The notes: a model not told the origin generated them from the letters alone. Positions 43,262 to 52,281 are shown, counted from the first letter of the stretch. The stretch is DNA of 64,000 bases from JACCXM01 sp046328335 (GCA_046328335.1 JAXLWU010000003.1:205500-269499), one strand, 5' to 3'. Translations and numbers: made by a program.

Positions 43262-44423
43262 CCGTCCGAGCGAGATCCAGCACGGCATCCGCCAGATTGG
43301 ACGCGGCGTCACTGCGCGAGATGGACAGGGCCGCCACGGCCATCGCCTGCAGTCTTCCGGGATCGCCCAGGATCGACGTGATTTCGCCCAGGAGCCGTTG
43401 TGCGGAAGCGTCAGGCTGGGCGATGACGACTGCCGCGCCGGCATCACCCAGCACCTTGGCATTGACGGCTTGCTCATCCCCTCCCGCTCCCGGGAGCGGA
43501 ATCAGGAGCGCCGGCAGACCAACGTAGGCCAATTCCGCGACGGTCCCCGCGCCGGCCCGCCCCAGGACGAGGGAGGTCATCGCGTAGACGTCGGCGATGT
43601 TGTCGCGGACGAATTCGACCACCTTGTAGCGGCCGCGAAGACGGTCGGGAAGGGTCGAACGGAGTTCGCCGAGAGCGGCGGCGTCACGGTTGGCCGATGC
43701 TGGTCCAGTCTGGTGGAGAACCTGGGTCTGCTCCAGCAAACTCGGGAGCATCTCCGCGACGCGCGTGTTGATCGGACTTGCGCCTCTGGCGCCACCGGTG
43801 ATGTAGAGGACCGGGAGTTCGGCGGAGAACTGCGCCCAGGCGAGACCTCGGGTGCGATCACCATCGCGAAGACCGGCGCGGACCGGATTCCCGGTGACAT
43901 TCACCCGCTCGTGCAGGGCTGCTGCCTCGGTCCGCGTCTGCTCGAATGAAACCGCGAGGACCGCGGCGCCGCGGGCATTGATGCGAGTGGCAAGACCTAG
44001 AATCGCCGTCTGCTCATGGGTGAGGACCGGGGCAATTCCACGCGCCGCAATGACGGTCGGCACACTCACAAACCCGCCGGTACTCAACACCACGTCTGGC
44101 CGAAACGACTTCAATGCGCGGCGAGCGGCAAGAATGCCAATGGGCACCCGCGCGGCATCGATCACGTTTTCCAGCGAAAGGTAGCGCCGGAGTTTGCCGG
44201 TGGGAATTGCCACGAACGGGATGTCGGCCTGGGATGCCGATTCGCCCTCGAGGCCGCCGTGGCTGCCAATCCACAGCAATTCAGCCGCCACCTGCCTGCA
44301 CCGCAACTCCTCGATGACGGCGATCGCGGGTAGGACGTGGCCGCCGGTTCCGCCGCCGGCAATCGCGATACGCACGTGTTCCGGGGCAATGTGGTCCATG
44401 GAACCCGTCGATTTTGCCATCAT
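43242..44423 (-). CDS. murG: UDP-GlcNAc:lipid I N-acetylglucosaminyltransferase MurG
   Basis: 393 aa from ATG 44423; the TATACT 8 nt upstream suggests a leaderless mRNA. GT-B fold: N-terminal GGGTGGHVLPA (23-33) binds lipid I phosphates, STGGFVSVPTVIAA, TGNPVRAGL, then C-terminal ITGGARGASPINTRV and GRAGAGTVAELAYVGLPALLIPLP for UDP-GlcNAc. It makes lipid II at the inner membrane face. It stands alone, without the usual dcw neighbours (ftsW, murC), and its 3' end overlaps radA by 20 bp. Confidence 0.93.
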   Translation of the reverse strand: MMAKSTGSMDHIAPEHVRIAIAGGGTGGHVLPAIAVIEELRCRQVAAELLWIGSHGGLEGESASQADIPFVAIPTGKLRRYLSLENVIDAARVPIGILAARRALKSFRPDVVLSTGGFVSVPTVIAARGIAPVLTHEQTAILGLATRINARGAAVLAVSFEQTRTEAAALHERVNVTGNPVRAGLRDGDRTRGLAWAQFSAELPVLYITGGARGASPINTRVAEMLPSLLEQTQVLHQTGPASANRDAAALGELRSTLPDRLRGRYKVVEFVRDNIADVYAMTSLVLGRAGAGTVAELAYVGLPALLIPLPGAGGDEQAVNAKVLGDAGAAVVIAQPDASAQRLLGEITSILGDPGRLQAMAVAALSISRSDAASNLADAVLDLARTATRRRR

Positions 44424-44430
44424 GGAGCCC

Positions 44431-44436
44431 AGTATA
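44431..44436 (-). promoter_or_regulatory. -10 element of murG (leaderless start)
   Basis: TATACT on the minus strand, ending 7 nt before the murG ATG, so transcription should begin at or within a base or two of the start codon. No convincing -35 is seen. Confidence 0.4.
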
Positions 44437-44486
44437 GGCTGACCCGAATATGGCTCAGATCTTGCATTTGGGGCGCGCGGAGGCTG

Positions 44487-44495
44487 TGCTACTAT
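44487..44495 (+). promoter_or_regulatory. Extended -10 promoter of the zinc-finger/lspA unit
   Basis: TGC-TACTAT, 79 nt upstream of the ATG at 44574, in the divergent region with murG. Weak -35. Third member of the TGC-TASNAT set. Confidence 0.5.
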
Positions 44496-44573
44496 CGGTC
44501 TAGCCGTCATTTAATTCCACAAACGTGGTGCAGCAACGAGTGGGATATTGACGACATTTCGCTGGGGGAAACG

Positions 44574-44963
44574 ATGAATCAGCAGAAACTCGATACACTC
44601 CGTGAGCAGTTGGAAGCGCGCAAATCAGAGCTCCTCAGCGACATGTCCTACATGTCCCAGGAAATGCAATCGATCGGTGTCGACCAGGACGACGAGAACG
44701 GGAGCATCGGCAATCATATCGCTGATGATGGCTCGAACGTCGTCGAGGCGGAGCGGATCGTGACCGTAACCGAGGACTTCCAGTACATCCTCGCGCAGGT
44801 CAATACCGCCCTCGATCGCATGAACGAGGGTACGTACGGCATCTGCCAGCGCTGTGGGCGGCCGATCGCGGATGAACGACTGGAAGCCTTTCCGTATGTC
44901 GCCTACTGCATTGAGTGTCAGTCCCGGCTCGAGCGCGAGGAGGCACTTCGCTCTGGGGGTTAG
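44574..44963 (+). CDS. DksA/TraR-type C4 zinc-finger protein
   Basis: 129 aa from ATG 44574 with GGGGGAA 4 nt upstream. A helical coiled-coil N-terminal part (about 1-85) and a zinc finger with Cys91, Cys94, Cys112 and Cys115 (CQRCGRPI and YCIECQSR). True DksA has two acidic residues at the coiled-coil tip; here DQDDENGS lies near that position, so an RNA-polymerase-binding role is possible. Related YteA-type proteins of unknown function are the alternative. First gene of the run through lspA and the RluD-type gene. Confidence 0.85.
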   Translation: MNQQKLDTLREQLEARKSELLSDMSYMSQEMQSIGVDQDDENGSIGNHIADDGSNVVEAERIVTVTEDFQYILAQVNTALDRMNEGTYGICQRCGRPIADERLEAFPYVAYCIECQSRLEREEALRSGG

Positions 44964-44967
44964 GCCG

Positions 44968-45438
44968 TTGGCGACGATGGCGGCGGTCGCCACCATCGTA
45001 ATCGTTGCCGACCGCGTGGTGAAGTCAGCAATTGTCAACGCCATCGGACCCGATCAGTCGGTGCATCGCATCGATCTTATCGGTAACGGAGTTGGGTTGG
45101 AGTACACGGAGAACCGTGGCTTGGCATTCGGTCTCTTGCCCGGACTCGGCCCCCTATTAGTCCTCGGGTCGGTGTTGATCGTCGGCCTTCTGCTGTTCCA
45201 GTTCTGCCGCGAACCCGCGCCGAGCGGGTGGAACGCTATTGCGCTCGGGGCCGTCATCGGCGGTGCGCTTGGCAATGTGATCGATCGGCTCCGTTTCGGC
45301 TATGTCGTCGATTACATTTCTGTTGGATCATGGCCGAACTTCAATGTCGCTGATAGCGCTATTACGCTCGGGGTTATCGGACTCATCTGGGTATGGTCCA
45401 GAGATCGGGAAACCATGCCTGCTCCTGGGCGCAAATAG
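44968..45438 (+). CDS. lspA: Lipoprotein signal peptidase (signal peptidase II)
   Basis: 156 aa from TTG 44968, four nt after the previous stop with GGGGG 8 nt upstream; ATG 44977 is an equally short alternative. Four membrane segments, ADRVVKSAI near the N-terminus, YTENRGLAFGLL, and the two catalytic aspartates in GNVIDRLRFGYVVDYI (Asp106) and FNVADSAI (Asp129). It cleaves prolipoprotein signals after lipidation, as needed for the LAGC lipoprotein at 16316. Confidence 0.9.
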   Translation: MATMAAVATIVIVADRVVKSAIVNAIGPDQSVHRIDLIGNGVGLEYTENRGLAFGLLPGLGPLLVLGSVLIVGLLLFQFCREPAPSGWNAIALGAVIGGALGNVIDRLRFGYVVDYISVGSWPNFNVADSAITLGVIGLIWVWSRDRETMPAPGRK

Positions 45439-46416
45439 ATGGACGATGACGCGCGCGATGACCGCGGTCGAAGCGACGACTCCGCGGAGGGTGACGAATC
45501 AATCACGCTCCTTCCCCAGCGGACCGACATCGGTACGCGACTCGACCGCTTTGTCGCCGACAACCTGCCCCATCTTAGCCGGGCAACGGTGCAAAACCTG
45601 ATCGAATCGGGCAATATCCTGGTTGATGGGGTCGAGCGGAAAGCCAAATTCAAGATGACACCCGGCGAGGTGGTGACAGTCACCTTACCAGAACCAGAGC
45701 CGGACGAGATTCAGCCTGACGACATCCCGCTCGACATCGTGTACGAGGATCGGGACGTCATCGTCATCGACAAGCCAGCGGGTATGGTGGTTCACCCGGC
45801 GCCTGGACATCCGCGGGGAACACTTGCCAACGCGCTCGTTGCCCACGTCCCGGATCTCGCGGTCGGTGGCTCGCAGCGACCTGGCATCGTGCATCGGCTC
45901 GACAAGGACACCTCAGGATTGATCGTGGCCGCCAAATCGGACCGCGGGCGGACGTCACTCATCAGCCAGTGGAACAGCGATTCGGTGGAAAAGCGGTATC
46001 TCGCGTTGGTGGATGGAGTCGTCGAGGTGGACGAGGCGACCGTCGACGCGCCGATCGGCCGGGACGAGAAGAACCGTCAGCGCATGGCCGTATCCCGCAA
46101 TGGCCGGGATGCCATTTCGCATTTCCGCGTCCTGGAGCGGTTTCCAGACGCGACGCTCCTCGAAGTTTCGCTGGAAACCGGGCGAACGCACCAGATTCGC
46201 GTCCACATGGCCTTTATCGGCCATTCAATTGTCGGGGATCCCGTCTATGGCCGTGCGGATCGGCAGCAAACGGGTCTGCAGCGTCAGTTTCTCCATGCCA
46301 GTGAGTTGAGTTTCGCTCTGCCAGATGGTAAGCGCGTTTCCTTTGCCTCACCGCTCCCAGCCGATCTGGAGCGTGTCCTCGTTTCATTGGGCGCTCGCTC
46401 GAACCCAAATTTGTGA
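45439..46416 (+). CDS. RluA/RluD family pseudouridine synthase
   Basis: 325 aa, ATG directly after the lspA stop. An acidic ~25-residue N-terminus, an S4 RNA-binding domain (about 30-90: TRLDRFVADNLPHLSRATVQNLI) and the catalytic domain with VIDKPAGMVVHP and GIVHRLDKDTSG, where Asp155 is the nucleophile. It isomerises uridines in 23S rRNA (RluD positions) most likely. The lspA-rluD pairing is conserved in many phyla. Its stop overlaps the glycerate kinase GTG (GTGA). Confidence 0.92.
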   Translation: MDDDARDDRGRSDDSAEGDESITLLPQRTDIGTRLDRFVADNLPHLSRATVQNLIESGNILVDGVERKAKFKMTPGEVVTVTLPEPEPDEIQPDDIPLDIVYEDRDVIVIDKPAGMVVHPAPGHPRGTLANALVAHVPDLAVGGSQRPGIVHRLDKDTSGLIVAAKSDRGRTSLISQWNSDSVEKRYLALVDGVVEVDEATVDAPIGRDEKNRQRMAVSRNGRDAISHFRVLERFPDATLLEVSLETGRTHQIRVHMAFIGHSIVGDPVYGRADRQQTGLQRQFLHASELSFALPDGKRVSFASPLPADLERVLVSLGARSNPNL

Positions 46417-47762
46417 TGCTTATTCTCGGAGCGCCAACGCCATTTGACGAAGAGCGCCGATTGATCACCGCTCTGTTCGCCGCGGGCCTGGCTGCCGTCG
46501 ATCCTGAACAAGCGGTGAAACGGGCGTTGGTGGTGGAGGACGGACGCCTCTCGGTCAACTCCGATGATATCGAGGTCGGAGGGGGCGTACACCTGATCGC
46601 CATCGGCAAGGCGGCCGTAGCCATGACGCGAGGAGCGTTTGCCGTCCTCGGTGAAACCATCCGTTCCGGAGACGTCTTGACGAAGGAAGGGCATGTCTCC
46701 CGCGAGTTGCCGGCAAATATTCGCGTGTTCGAGGCCGCGCATCCCATACCCGACGCACGCGGGGTAGCCGCGACACGCGCGATTCTCGATCGACTCGCAG
46801 GCCTGGCCGCGGGAACCGTTGTCCTCGCCCTGATCTCCGGTGGCGGATCGGCATTGCTCGAGGCGCCGCGAGATGATCTCACCCTGGGCGATCTGGCGGA
46901 GACCACGCGTTTGCTGCTGCAGGCGGGCGCCCCGATCGACGCGCTCAATTCGGCGCGTGCTCCCTTGAGCCGGGTCAAAGCGGGGGGGCTGCGCCGGTCG
47001 GCACCTGACGCGACCTGGTTGACGCTGGTGCTCTCGGATGTGCTGAGCAACGATCCGCGTGTCATCGCCAGCGGCCCGACGATTCTCGCGCAATCCGACC
47101 GGCGGGAGGCCCTCGCGGTTCTCGATCGGTTCGGTGTGCGCGAGCAGGTGCCTTCACCTGTGATTGCAGTGCTCAACTCTCCCGCGGAAGCCTCATCCAA
47201 CATATCCGGGCGGAGTTACCTGGAGATCGTTGGCGACAACGCGAGCGCGGTTGCCGCCGCTGAAGACGAGGCGCGTCGTCTCGGACTCAGGCCCCGCGTC
47301 ATATGGACCAGAGTCGAAGGGGAAGCGAGAGACCTGGGCCGCTCCTGGATAGTCGAATGCAAGACGGTAGATCCAGATGTTGATGTGCTCATGGGAGGCG
47401 GGGAACTAACAGTGACCGTTCGTGGTGAAGGCCGCGGCGGACGAAACACGGAGTTTGCACTTGCCGCCGCCGTCGCCTTGGAGGACCGCCCTGGCGAAGA
47501 TTGGGTGGTTGCGAGTTTGGCCACGGACGGGCAAGATGCGCTCACCGGGATGGCCGGAGCGATCGCGGACCCAGACACATGCCGTCGCGCCCGGAAGGGG
47601 GGAGTGGATCCGCGTCAGGCGCTGGAAGAGAACGATAGTCTGGCTGTGTTCGAGGTGGCCGGAGGCGCGGTAGAAACTGGTCCAACGGGGACCAACGTCA
47701 ACGATCTGTATTTCGCCGTACGTCGCCGCGGCATGGAAACATTGCAAAAGGGAGGCCGCTGA
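46413..47762 (+). CDS. Glycerate 2-kinase (GckA/MOFRL family)
   Basis: 449 aa; GTG 46413 and ATG 46416 both overlap the RluD-type stop. The N-terminal DUF4147-type domain (LIAIGKAAVAMTRGA, AHPIPDARGVAATRAIL, ALISGGGSALLEAP, LSRVKAGGLRR, VLSDVLSNDPRVIASGPT) is followed by a C-terminal MOFRL domain (GGELTVTVRGEGRGGRNTEF, LATDGQDALTGMAGA). It phosphorylates D-glycerate to 2-phosphoglycerate. Coupled by a 1-bp overlap to the ThDP-enzyme gene, which suggests a shared C2/C3-acid pathway. Confidence 0.9.
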   Translation: MMLILGAPTPFDEERRLITALFAAGLAAVDPEQAVKRALVVEDGRLSVNSDDIEVGGGVHLIAIGKAAVAMTRGAFAVLGETIRSGDVLTKEGHVSRELPANIRVFEAAHPIPDARGVAATRAILDRLAGLAAGTVVLALISGGGSALLEAPRDDLTLGDLAETTRLLLQAGAPIDALNSARAPLSRVKAGGLRRSAPDATWLTLVLSDVLSNDPRVIASGPTILAQSDRREALAVLDRFGVREQVPSPVIAVLNSPAEASSNISGRSYLEIVGDNASAVAAAEDEARRLGLRPRVIWTRVEGEARDLGRSWIVECKTVDPDVDVLMGGGELTVTVRGEGRGGRNTEFALAAAVALEDRPGEDWVVASLATDGQDALTGMAGAIADPDTCRRARKGGVDPRQALEENDSLAVFEVAGGAVETGPTGTNVNDLYFAVRRRGMETLQKGGR

Positions 47763-49489
47763 TGCAGGGAGCGCAGGCACTGGTTCAGGTACTCGCCGAA
47801 TCAGGGGTGGAGCACGTTTTCGGTCTACCTGGCGATACCGGTATGGCGCTGTATGAAGCACTGCGGGACCGGCGCGAGCAGATTACCCACATCATGACCC
47901 GGGACGAGCGCTCGGCATCGTTCATGGCGGATGTTTACGCACGAGTCAGCGGCAGGATCGGAATCTGCGAGGGGCCGAGTGGCGGCGGTGCCACCTACAT
48001 CGTGCCCGGCGTCGCTGAGGCGCAGGGTTCGGCAATCCCCCTTCTTTGCCTCACCTCCGATACGCCGGTCGGCCAACACGGCCGGGGGGTGCTGACCGAA
48101 CTCGACCAGGAAGGACTCTTCCGGGCGGTCACCAAATGGAATACGCGTGTCAATAGCGCGGAGACGATGGCCGAGGCCGCACGCCGAGCGGTGCGGATGG
48201 CCACCTCCGGCAGGCCCGGTGCGACGCACCTTTCCCTGCCCACTGATGCTCTGGAAGGCGAGACGCCAGACGCGTCGGTGTTCGGCGTGGGCGAGCTGGG
48301 GCGGGCCCCGGCGATGCGGACGGTGCCCGACCAGAGACTTGTCGAGCGGGCGGCGGCCGAGCTGGCGGCGGCGGCGCGGCCGGTAATCGTGGCTGGCGGC
48401 GGGGTGCTGATCTCTCACGCGTGGGACGTGCTGACCACGTTGGCGGAATCCCTCAACGTACCGGTGGCAACATCGATCAACGGTAAAGGGAGCATCGCCG
48501 AGACGAGCGATGTCGCCATCGGTGTGATCGGCGGCAATGGCGCGCGGCGATACGCCAACCAGTGCCTCGCCGAGGCTGATCTCATCGTCTATGTTGGTTC
48601 GCGCACCGATTCGACGACGACCTGCCACTGGACGCTGCCATCAATGGCGCACCCGCCGACCATCATTCAGATCGATGTCGCGGAGCTGGAAGTCGGGAAC
48701 AACTATCCATTGCAGGTCGGTCTGGTGGGCGATGCCAAACTGGCCCTTGCCGCAATGCTCGACGCGATCCCGCGCCCAACCGCGGTCGCGCAGCGTAATC
48801 GCGCCAGAATCGAGCAGCTGCTCGCGGCGCGGCGGCAGTATTGGGAGGAGGTCGATCGGCAGGCGGCGATCCGGACTACTCCGGTCAAGCCGGCCCAGGT
48901 CGTGCGGGCTATGCGCGAAGTCCTTTCGGACGACACCCTGATTGTGGCTGACCCGGGCACTCCCACCCCGTTCCTCAGCGCCCAATACGAACTACGACGG
49001 CCCGGCCGCACAACGGTGATACCACGGGCGCATGGTGGTCTCGGCTACGCCATCCCGGGCGTCGTTGGCGCCTGGTACGCGGGAGGTGGTCGCCGCGTGG
49101 TGGGCATGACCGGCGACGGCAGTTTCGGCATGTCGGTCGGGGAACTGGAAACGATCACCCGGCTCGGGCTGCCGATTGTGATCATCCAGTGTTCAAACGG
49201 GAGTTTCGGCTGGATCAAGGAATTGCAGCATCTTTACCATGGTGACCGTTTCTTCAGCGTCGATTTCAACCCGGTCGACTACGCGGCGATCGCGCGAGGA
49301 TTTGGATTCCAGGCGCGGCACGTCGTCGACCCCGGCGATGTTGGCGTCGCGATCCGGGAGGCGCTCGCCGATGGAAGACCGTACTTCCTGGATATCGTCA
49401 CCGAGTCGCCGTTGACGGAAACCCCACCGGTGGCGGCCTGGACCGCGGTTGAAGCCGCGCGGCAAGACGCAGTCGGAGCGCGATCATGA
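47762..49489 (+). CDS. Thiamine-diphosphate enzyme, acetolactate-synthase-like
   Basis: 575 aa, ATG in a TGATG overlap. Three ThDP-family domains: the N-terminal PYR domain with the activating Glu49 (RDERSASFMADVYAR), a central Rossmann domain (about 190-330), and a C-terminal PP domain with VGMTGDGSFGMSVGEL and the Asn of QCSNGSFGW for Mg-ThDP. Acetolactate synthase, sulfopyruvate-type and 2-oxoacid decarboxylases share this pattern. Glyoxylate carboligase has Val in place of this Glu, so despite the glycerate kinase next door this is not a typical one. No small regulatory subunit follows. Confidence 0.85.
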   Translation: MQGAQALVQVLAESGVEHVFGLPGDTGMALYEALRDRREQITHIMTRDERSASFMADVYARVSGRIGICEGPSGGGATYIVPGVAEAQGSAIPLLCLTSDTPVGQHGRGVLTELDQEGLFRAVTKWNTRVNSAETMAEAARRAVRMATSGRPGATHLSLPTDALEGETPDASVFGVGELGRAPAMRTVPDQRLVERAAAELAAAARPVIVAGGGVLISHAWDVLTTLAESLNVPVATSINGKGSIAETSDVAIGVIGGNGARRYANQCLAEADLIVYVGSRTDSTTTCHWTLPSMAHPPTIIQIDVAELEVGNNYPLQVGLVGDAKLALAAMLDAIPRPTAVAQRNRARIEQLLAARRQYWEEVDRQAAIRTTPVKPAQVVRAMREVLSDDTLIVADPGTPTPFLSAQYELRRPGRTTVIPRAHGGLGYAIPGVVGAWYAGGGRRVVGMTGDGSFGMSVGELETITRLGLPIVIIQCSNGSFGWIKELQHLYHGDRFFSVDFNPVDYAAIARGFGFQARHVVDPGDVGVAIREALADGRPYFLDIVTESPLTETPPVAAWTAVEAARQDAVGARS

Positions 49490-50412
49490 GCGAGCGGACC
49501 TCGATTATTCTCGATGTCGACACCGGCACTGACGACGCGCTGGCGTTGGCCTTCGCTGTCAATTCACCGCACATCGACCTCGTCGCGGTGACGACCGTGG
49601 CAGGGAATGTCGGCGTCGAGAAGACGACGGCCAATTCGCTCGCGGTGCTCGATCTTCTCGGGGCGTCCGATATTCCAGTGCACCGCGGCGCCAGCCGACC
49701 CTTGGTGCGGCCACATGAAGATGCCGCATGGATTCACGACGAGGGTGGTCTCGGCGGAGCGAAGATCGCCATGTCGAACCGTTCGGTCGCCGCCGATCGC
49801 GGTCCCGCCGCCATCGTTCGGCTTGCGAACGCGCGACCGGGAGCGTTGACCGTTGTCGCGGTTGGCCCGCTGACCAACCTCGCGATCGCGCTGAACGTCG
49901 AACCGCGATTGCCGGAACTTCTGCGCGCGCTGGTGATCATGGGCGGGGCGTTCAAACAGGCGGGAAATACCACACCTGCCGCGGAATACAACATCTGGGT
50001 CGATCCGGAAGCGGCCAATCAAGTCTTTGCCGCTCCATTTCGCGAGATTGTCGCCGTCGGTTTGGACGTGACCGAGCGGGTGGCGCTGACTCGTGGTGAC
50101 TGGGACGCTGTCGCTGGTGTTCCGAATCTGTCGCCTGGCGCCGGCTTGTTCGCGGAGGTTGGCAAGCACTTGTTCACGCGACGCGGTGAAACCCGGTTTC
50201 ATCTGCACGACCCGCTTGCCACCGCGATCGCGCTCGATCGCAGTCTGGCCGGCTACGAAGACGCCGAAGTGATCGTCGATACTGAAGGCGATGACCGCGG
50301 GCGCACCCGGATTGCTGGTCCAGGCGTGACGAAGGTTGCCGTCGATGTCGACGAGGAACGCGCCGTGCATATGTTCCGCCAAGTGCTCGGGATTCCCGCG
50401 TCAGACGCGTAA
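49486..50412 (+). CDS. Nucleoside hydrolase, IunH/RihA type
   Basis: 308 aa, ATG overlapping the ThDP-enzyme stop (ATGA). The signature ILDVDTGTDDALAL (Asp10, Asp12, Asp16, Asp17) binds catalytic calcium; further matches are TTVAGNVGVEKTTANSLAVLDLLG, VAVGPLTNLAIAL, MGGAFKQAGNTTPAAEYNIWVDPEAA and HDPLATAIAL with the catalytic Asp. It hydrolyses the N-glycosidic bond of nucleosides, pyrimidine and/or purine. Last gene of the coupled run starting at 44574. Confidence 0.92.
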   Translation: MSERTSIILDVDTGTDDALALAFAVNSPHIDLVAVTTVAGNVGVEKTTANSLAVLDLLGASDIPVHRGASRPLVRPHEDAAWIHDEGGLGGAKIAMSNRSVAADRGPAAIVRLANARPGALTVVAVGPLTNLAIALNVEPRLPELLRALVIMGGAFKQAGNTTPAAEYNIWVDPEAANQVFAAPFREIVAVGLDVTERVALTRGDWDAVAGVPNLSPGAGLFAEVGKHLFTRRGETRFHLHDPLATAIALDRSLAGYEDAEVIVDTEGDDRGRTRIAGPGVTKVAVDVDEERAVHMFRQVLGIPASDA

Positions 50413-50518
50413 GTCGGAGTCACGACCGTTCACATTCCGTGTTGGCTGTGGTATCCAATCCATCTCCACACTTTGGTCCGTGGTCCAATGCGGATACGGT
50501 GCGGGCGGAGTATCGAGG

Positions 50519-51106
50519 ATGGACGATCGTCAGGAACTAATCGAACAGGCGCCGATCCAGGATCGAGACCTGCTGCAGCGCATGAGTCTCTATTTTGATT
50601 CGGTCGACCATCGGCTGCGCCACGGAGAGGGGTGGCTGATCTTCAACGCCGGCAACCGCCGGGCGCGGCGGATCGCCGGATTCATCCAGCAGCGGCTATC
50701 GGAGCACCGTCCGCCGATCTCCTATTGCATGATGCCGTGGCGAGATCTGGCCCTGAGTTCGCTTGTCACCGAGATCGGGTTGCCGACGCTGCTGCCATCC
50801 TTCGCAACCGACGCGCGCGCTCGGGCCGAATTCGACATCGCGACGAAGGTGACATCAGTGACCTTCACCCAGATGGTCAGTACCGAACTTCTTGTCGTTA
50901 TCGGTTGCGCGCCATCTCATCGACACGAGGCGGAACTGCTCGATCGCACGCTTGAACAGCGGCAAGCGCTCAAACTCGCCACCATTCTGATGACGCCCAG
51001 GATGCCGCATCAACTCGAGGCGGAATTCGATACCGTCGACCCCGAGGGCCGCTACTGGAGCAGCATCTTCGGCCGCATGTACGAATCGGGCATGGTCGCG
51101 ATGTGA
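50519..51106 (+). CDS. Hypothetical protein, 195 aa
   Basis: From ATG 50519 with a GGAG about 10 nt upstream. Soluble alpha/beta composition with no signal peptide or membrane segment: LLQRMSLYFDSVDHRLRHGEG, WLIFNAGNRRARRIAGFIQQRL, SYCMMPWRDLALSSLV, ELLVVIGCAPSHRHEAELLDR and a C-terminal GRYWSSIFGRMYESGM. The pattern of a strand, a glycine-containing turn and a basic helix (WLIFNAGNRRARR) is NTPase-like, but no Walker motif is present. Not recognised. Stands alone after the nucleoside hydrolase gene, with a 106-bp gap. Confidence 0.65.
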   Translation: MDDRQELIEQAPIQDRDLLQRMSLYFDSVDHRLRHGEGWLIFNAGNRRARRIAGFIQQRLSEHRPPISYCMMPWRDLALSSLVTEIGLPTLLPSFATDARARAEFDIATKVTSVTFTQMVSTELLVVIGCAPSHRHEAELLDRTLEQRQALKLATILMTPRMPHQLEAEFDTVDPEGRYWSSIFGRMYESGMVAM

Positions 51107-51672
51107 GGGGCGACGGTCAATTGCGCGCCTGAGTCGGTGATTGCGAGCACCACTCGCCGCGACAGGCCCCGCTTTGACACCCCTCAGCAATGCCCCCTCA
51201 CCAGGCGCGAAATCTGGCGACTGCGCTTGCTCACCTTTTCTTCGCGTTGCATCGCCGGGGCCGATCCATTCATCGATGAGAAGCCGCGAACTTCTCATCG
51301 GCGGAAACCAGGTAGGCGTCCTCATTGGTGGGGTCGGGGGAGCGAACGTGCTCGGAGGTGCCCTGGGCGCAGCTGCCGGTTCGGATCGCGGCGCTCCCAG
51401 GAGCTCGGAGGTGGCATCAACAGGCGTTCTGTCTTGAGAGCCAAGTGGCGTGGGGCGTGCTCGTCACTCGAGCGGCCAAGCGACAAAGGCGAGGCTCCTC
51501 GGAGAAGGAGGGGACTCCACCCGCTGTCGGCTCTCAGGCCAAATGAAACTGGTTCCCAGGACCGGTTTCTTTAGTCGCTCCGACGTCCCGCCCACCAATG
51601 CTGTAACAATTTTGTCCAGCCGCAGTTCCTTCTTCCAGGCAGGAGTCGATCGAGCCTTACGGGGCGGCCGCG
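51107..51672. other. Gene-free 566-bp spacer upstream of the sigma gene
   Basis: Short open frames exist but none has codon use, a start site or product I can support. The most structured part is a perfect 10-bp hairpin (51274-51283 CGATGAGAAG, loop CCGCGAA, 51291-51300). At 51487-51530 a GAGGCTCCTCGGAGAAGGAGGGGACTCC block vaguely resembles the arms of the 85-bp repeat. It is a likely site of regulatory elements for the sigma-factor operon. Confidence 0.45.
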
Positions 51673-52281
51673 ATGCGCACAGGGCGAGACCATCCAGCTC
51701 ACGTCCTTCAGGAGCCCGCGCTCGCCACTGATAGTGCGCTCGTGGTGGCTGCGCAACGAGACCCGACCGCGTTCGCCCCGCTGTATGCCCGATACCGGGA
51801 CGACCTGTTGCGTTACTGTTTCTATTGCCTCGGCGACTGGGAGGAGGCGGCTGACGCCGCCCAGCAGGTCTTCACCAATGCCATTGCTGGCCTGCCACGT
51901 TTCGTCGATCAAGGGAATTCGTTTCGTTCCTGGCTCTTTCGTATTGCCCACAACGAAGTCTGTACTCGCCAGCAGCGCCAGAAGCGCCAGCCGCAGCGCC
52001 TCCTCGTGGACGCGCACGTGGTGGTCGATCAGCGGCCGTCGCCAGAGGCGCTGGCGATTGCGGCCGACGAGCACGAGCGCCTTCGCATCCTGATCGATGC
52101 GCTGCCACCGGATCGGCGGCGCATATGCGAGTTGCGCTTGGCGGGGCTCACCGATATGGAGATTGCCCGCATTCTCGACAAGAGCCACGCCGCGGTGCGC
52201 GTGGCTCAATCACGGGCCGTGCGGCAACTCCGGACTCTGCTCGGGATCGGACTGGTGCACACAGGAGGGCCCCATGGCTGA
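51673..52281 (+). CDS. ECF-type RNA polymerase sigma factor
   Basis: 202 aa from ATG 51673. Region 2 is visible (FAPLYARYRDDLLRYCFYCLGDWEEAADAAQQVFTNAI) and holds the -10-binding helix; SWLFRIAHNEVCTRQQRQKRQ precedes region 4 (RRRICELRLAGLTDMEIARIL, DKSHAAVRVAQSRAVRQLRTLLG), the -35-binding helix-turn-helix. Group 4 sigma factors direct transcription of envelope or stress genes. The cupin gene overlaps its 3' end by 8 bp, so the sigma factor and its membrane partner are cotranslated. Possible targets are the two secreted-protein genes that follow. Confidence 0.9.
   Translation: MRTGRDHPAHVLQEPALATDSALVVAAQRDPTAFAPLYARYRDDLLRYCFYCLGDWEEAADAAQQVFTNAIAGLPRFVDQGNSFRSWLFRIAHNEVCTRQQRQKRQPQRLLVDAHVVVDQRPSPEALAIAADEHERLRILIDALPPDRRRICELRLAGLTDMEIARILDKSHAAVRVAQSRAVRQLRTLLGIGLVHTGGPHG

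Noticed and set aside
47762..49489. Glyoxylate carboligase assignment for the ThDP enzyme
   Set aside because: The activating Glu (RDERSA, residue 49) is present, whereas glyoxylate carboligase has Val there.
51141..51437. 98-aa open frame with a Gly/Ala-rich stretch
   Set aside because: Crosses the 10-bp hairpin, has no SD, and the hydrophobic GGVGGANVLGGALGAAAG run is explained by composition; no supported product.
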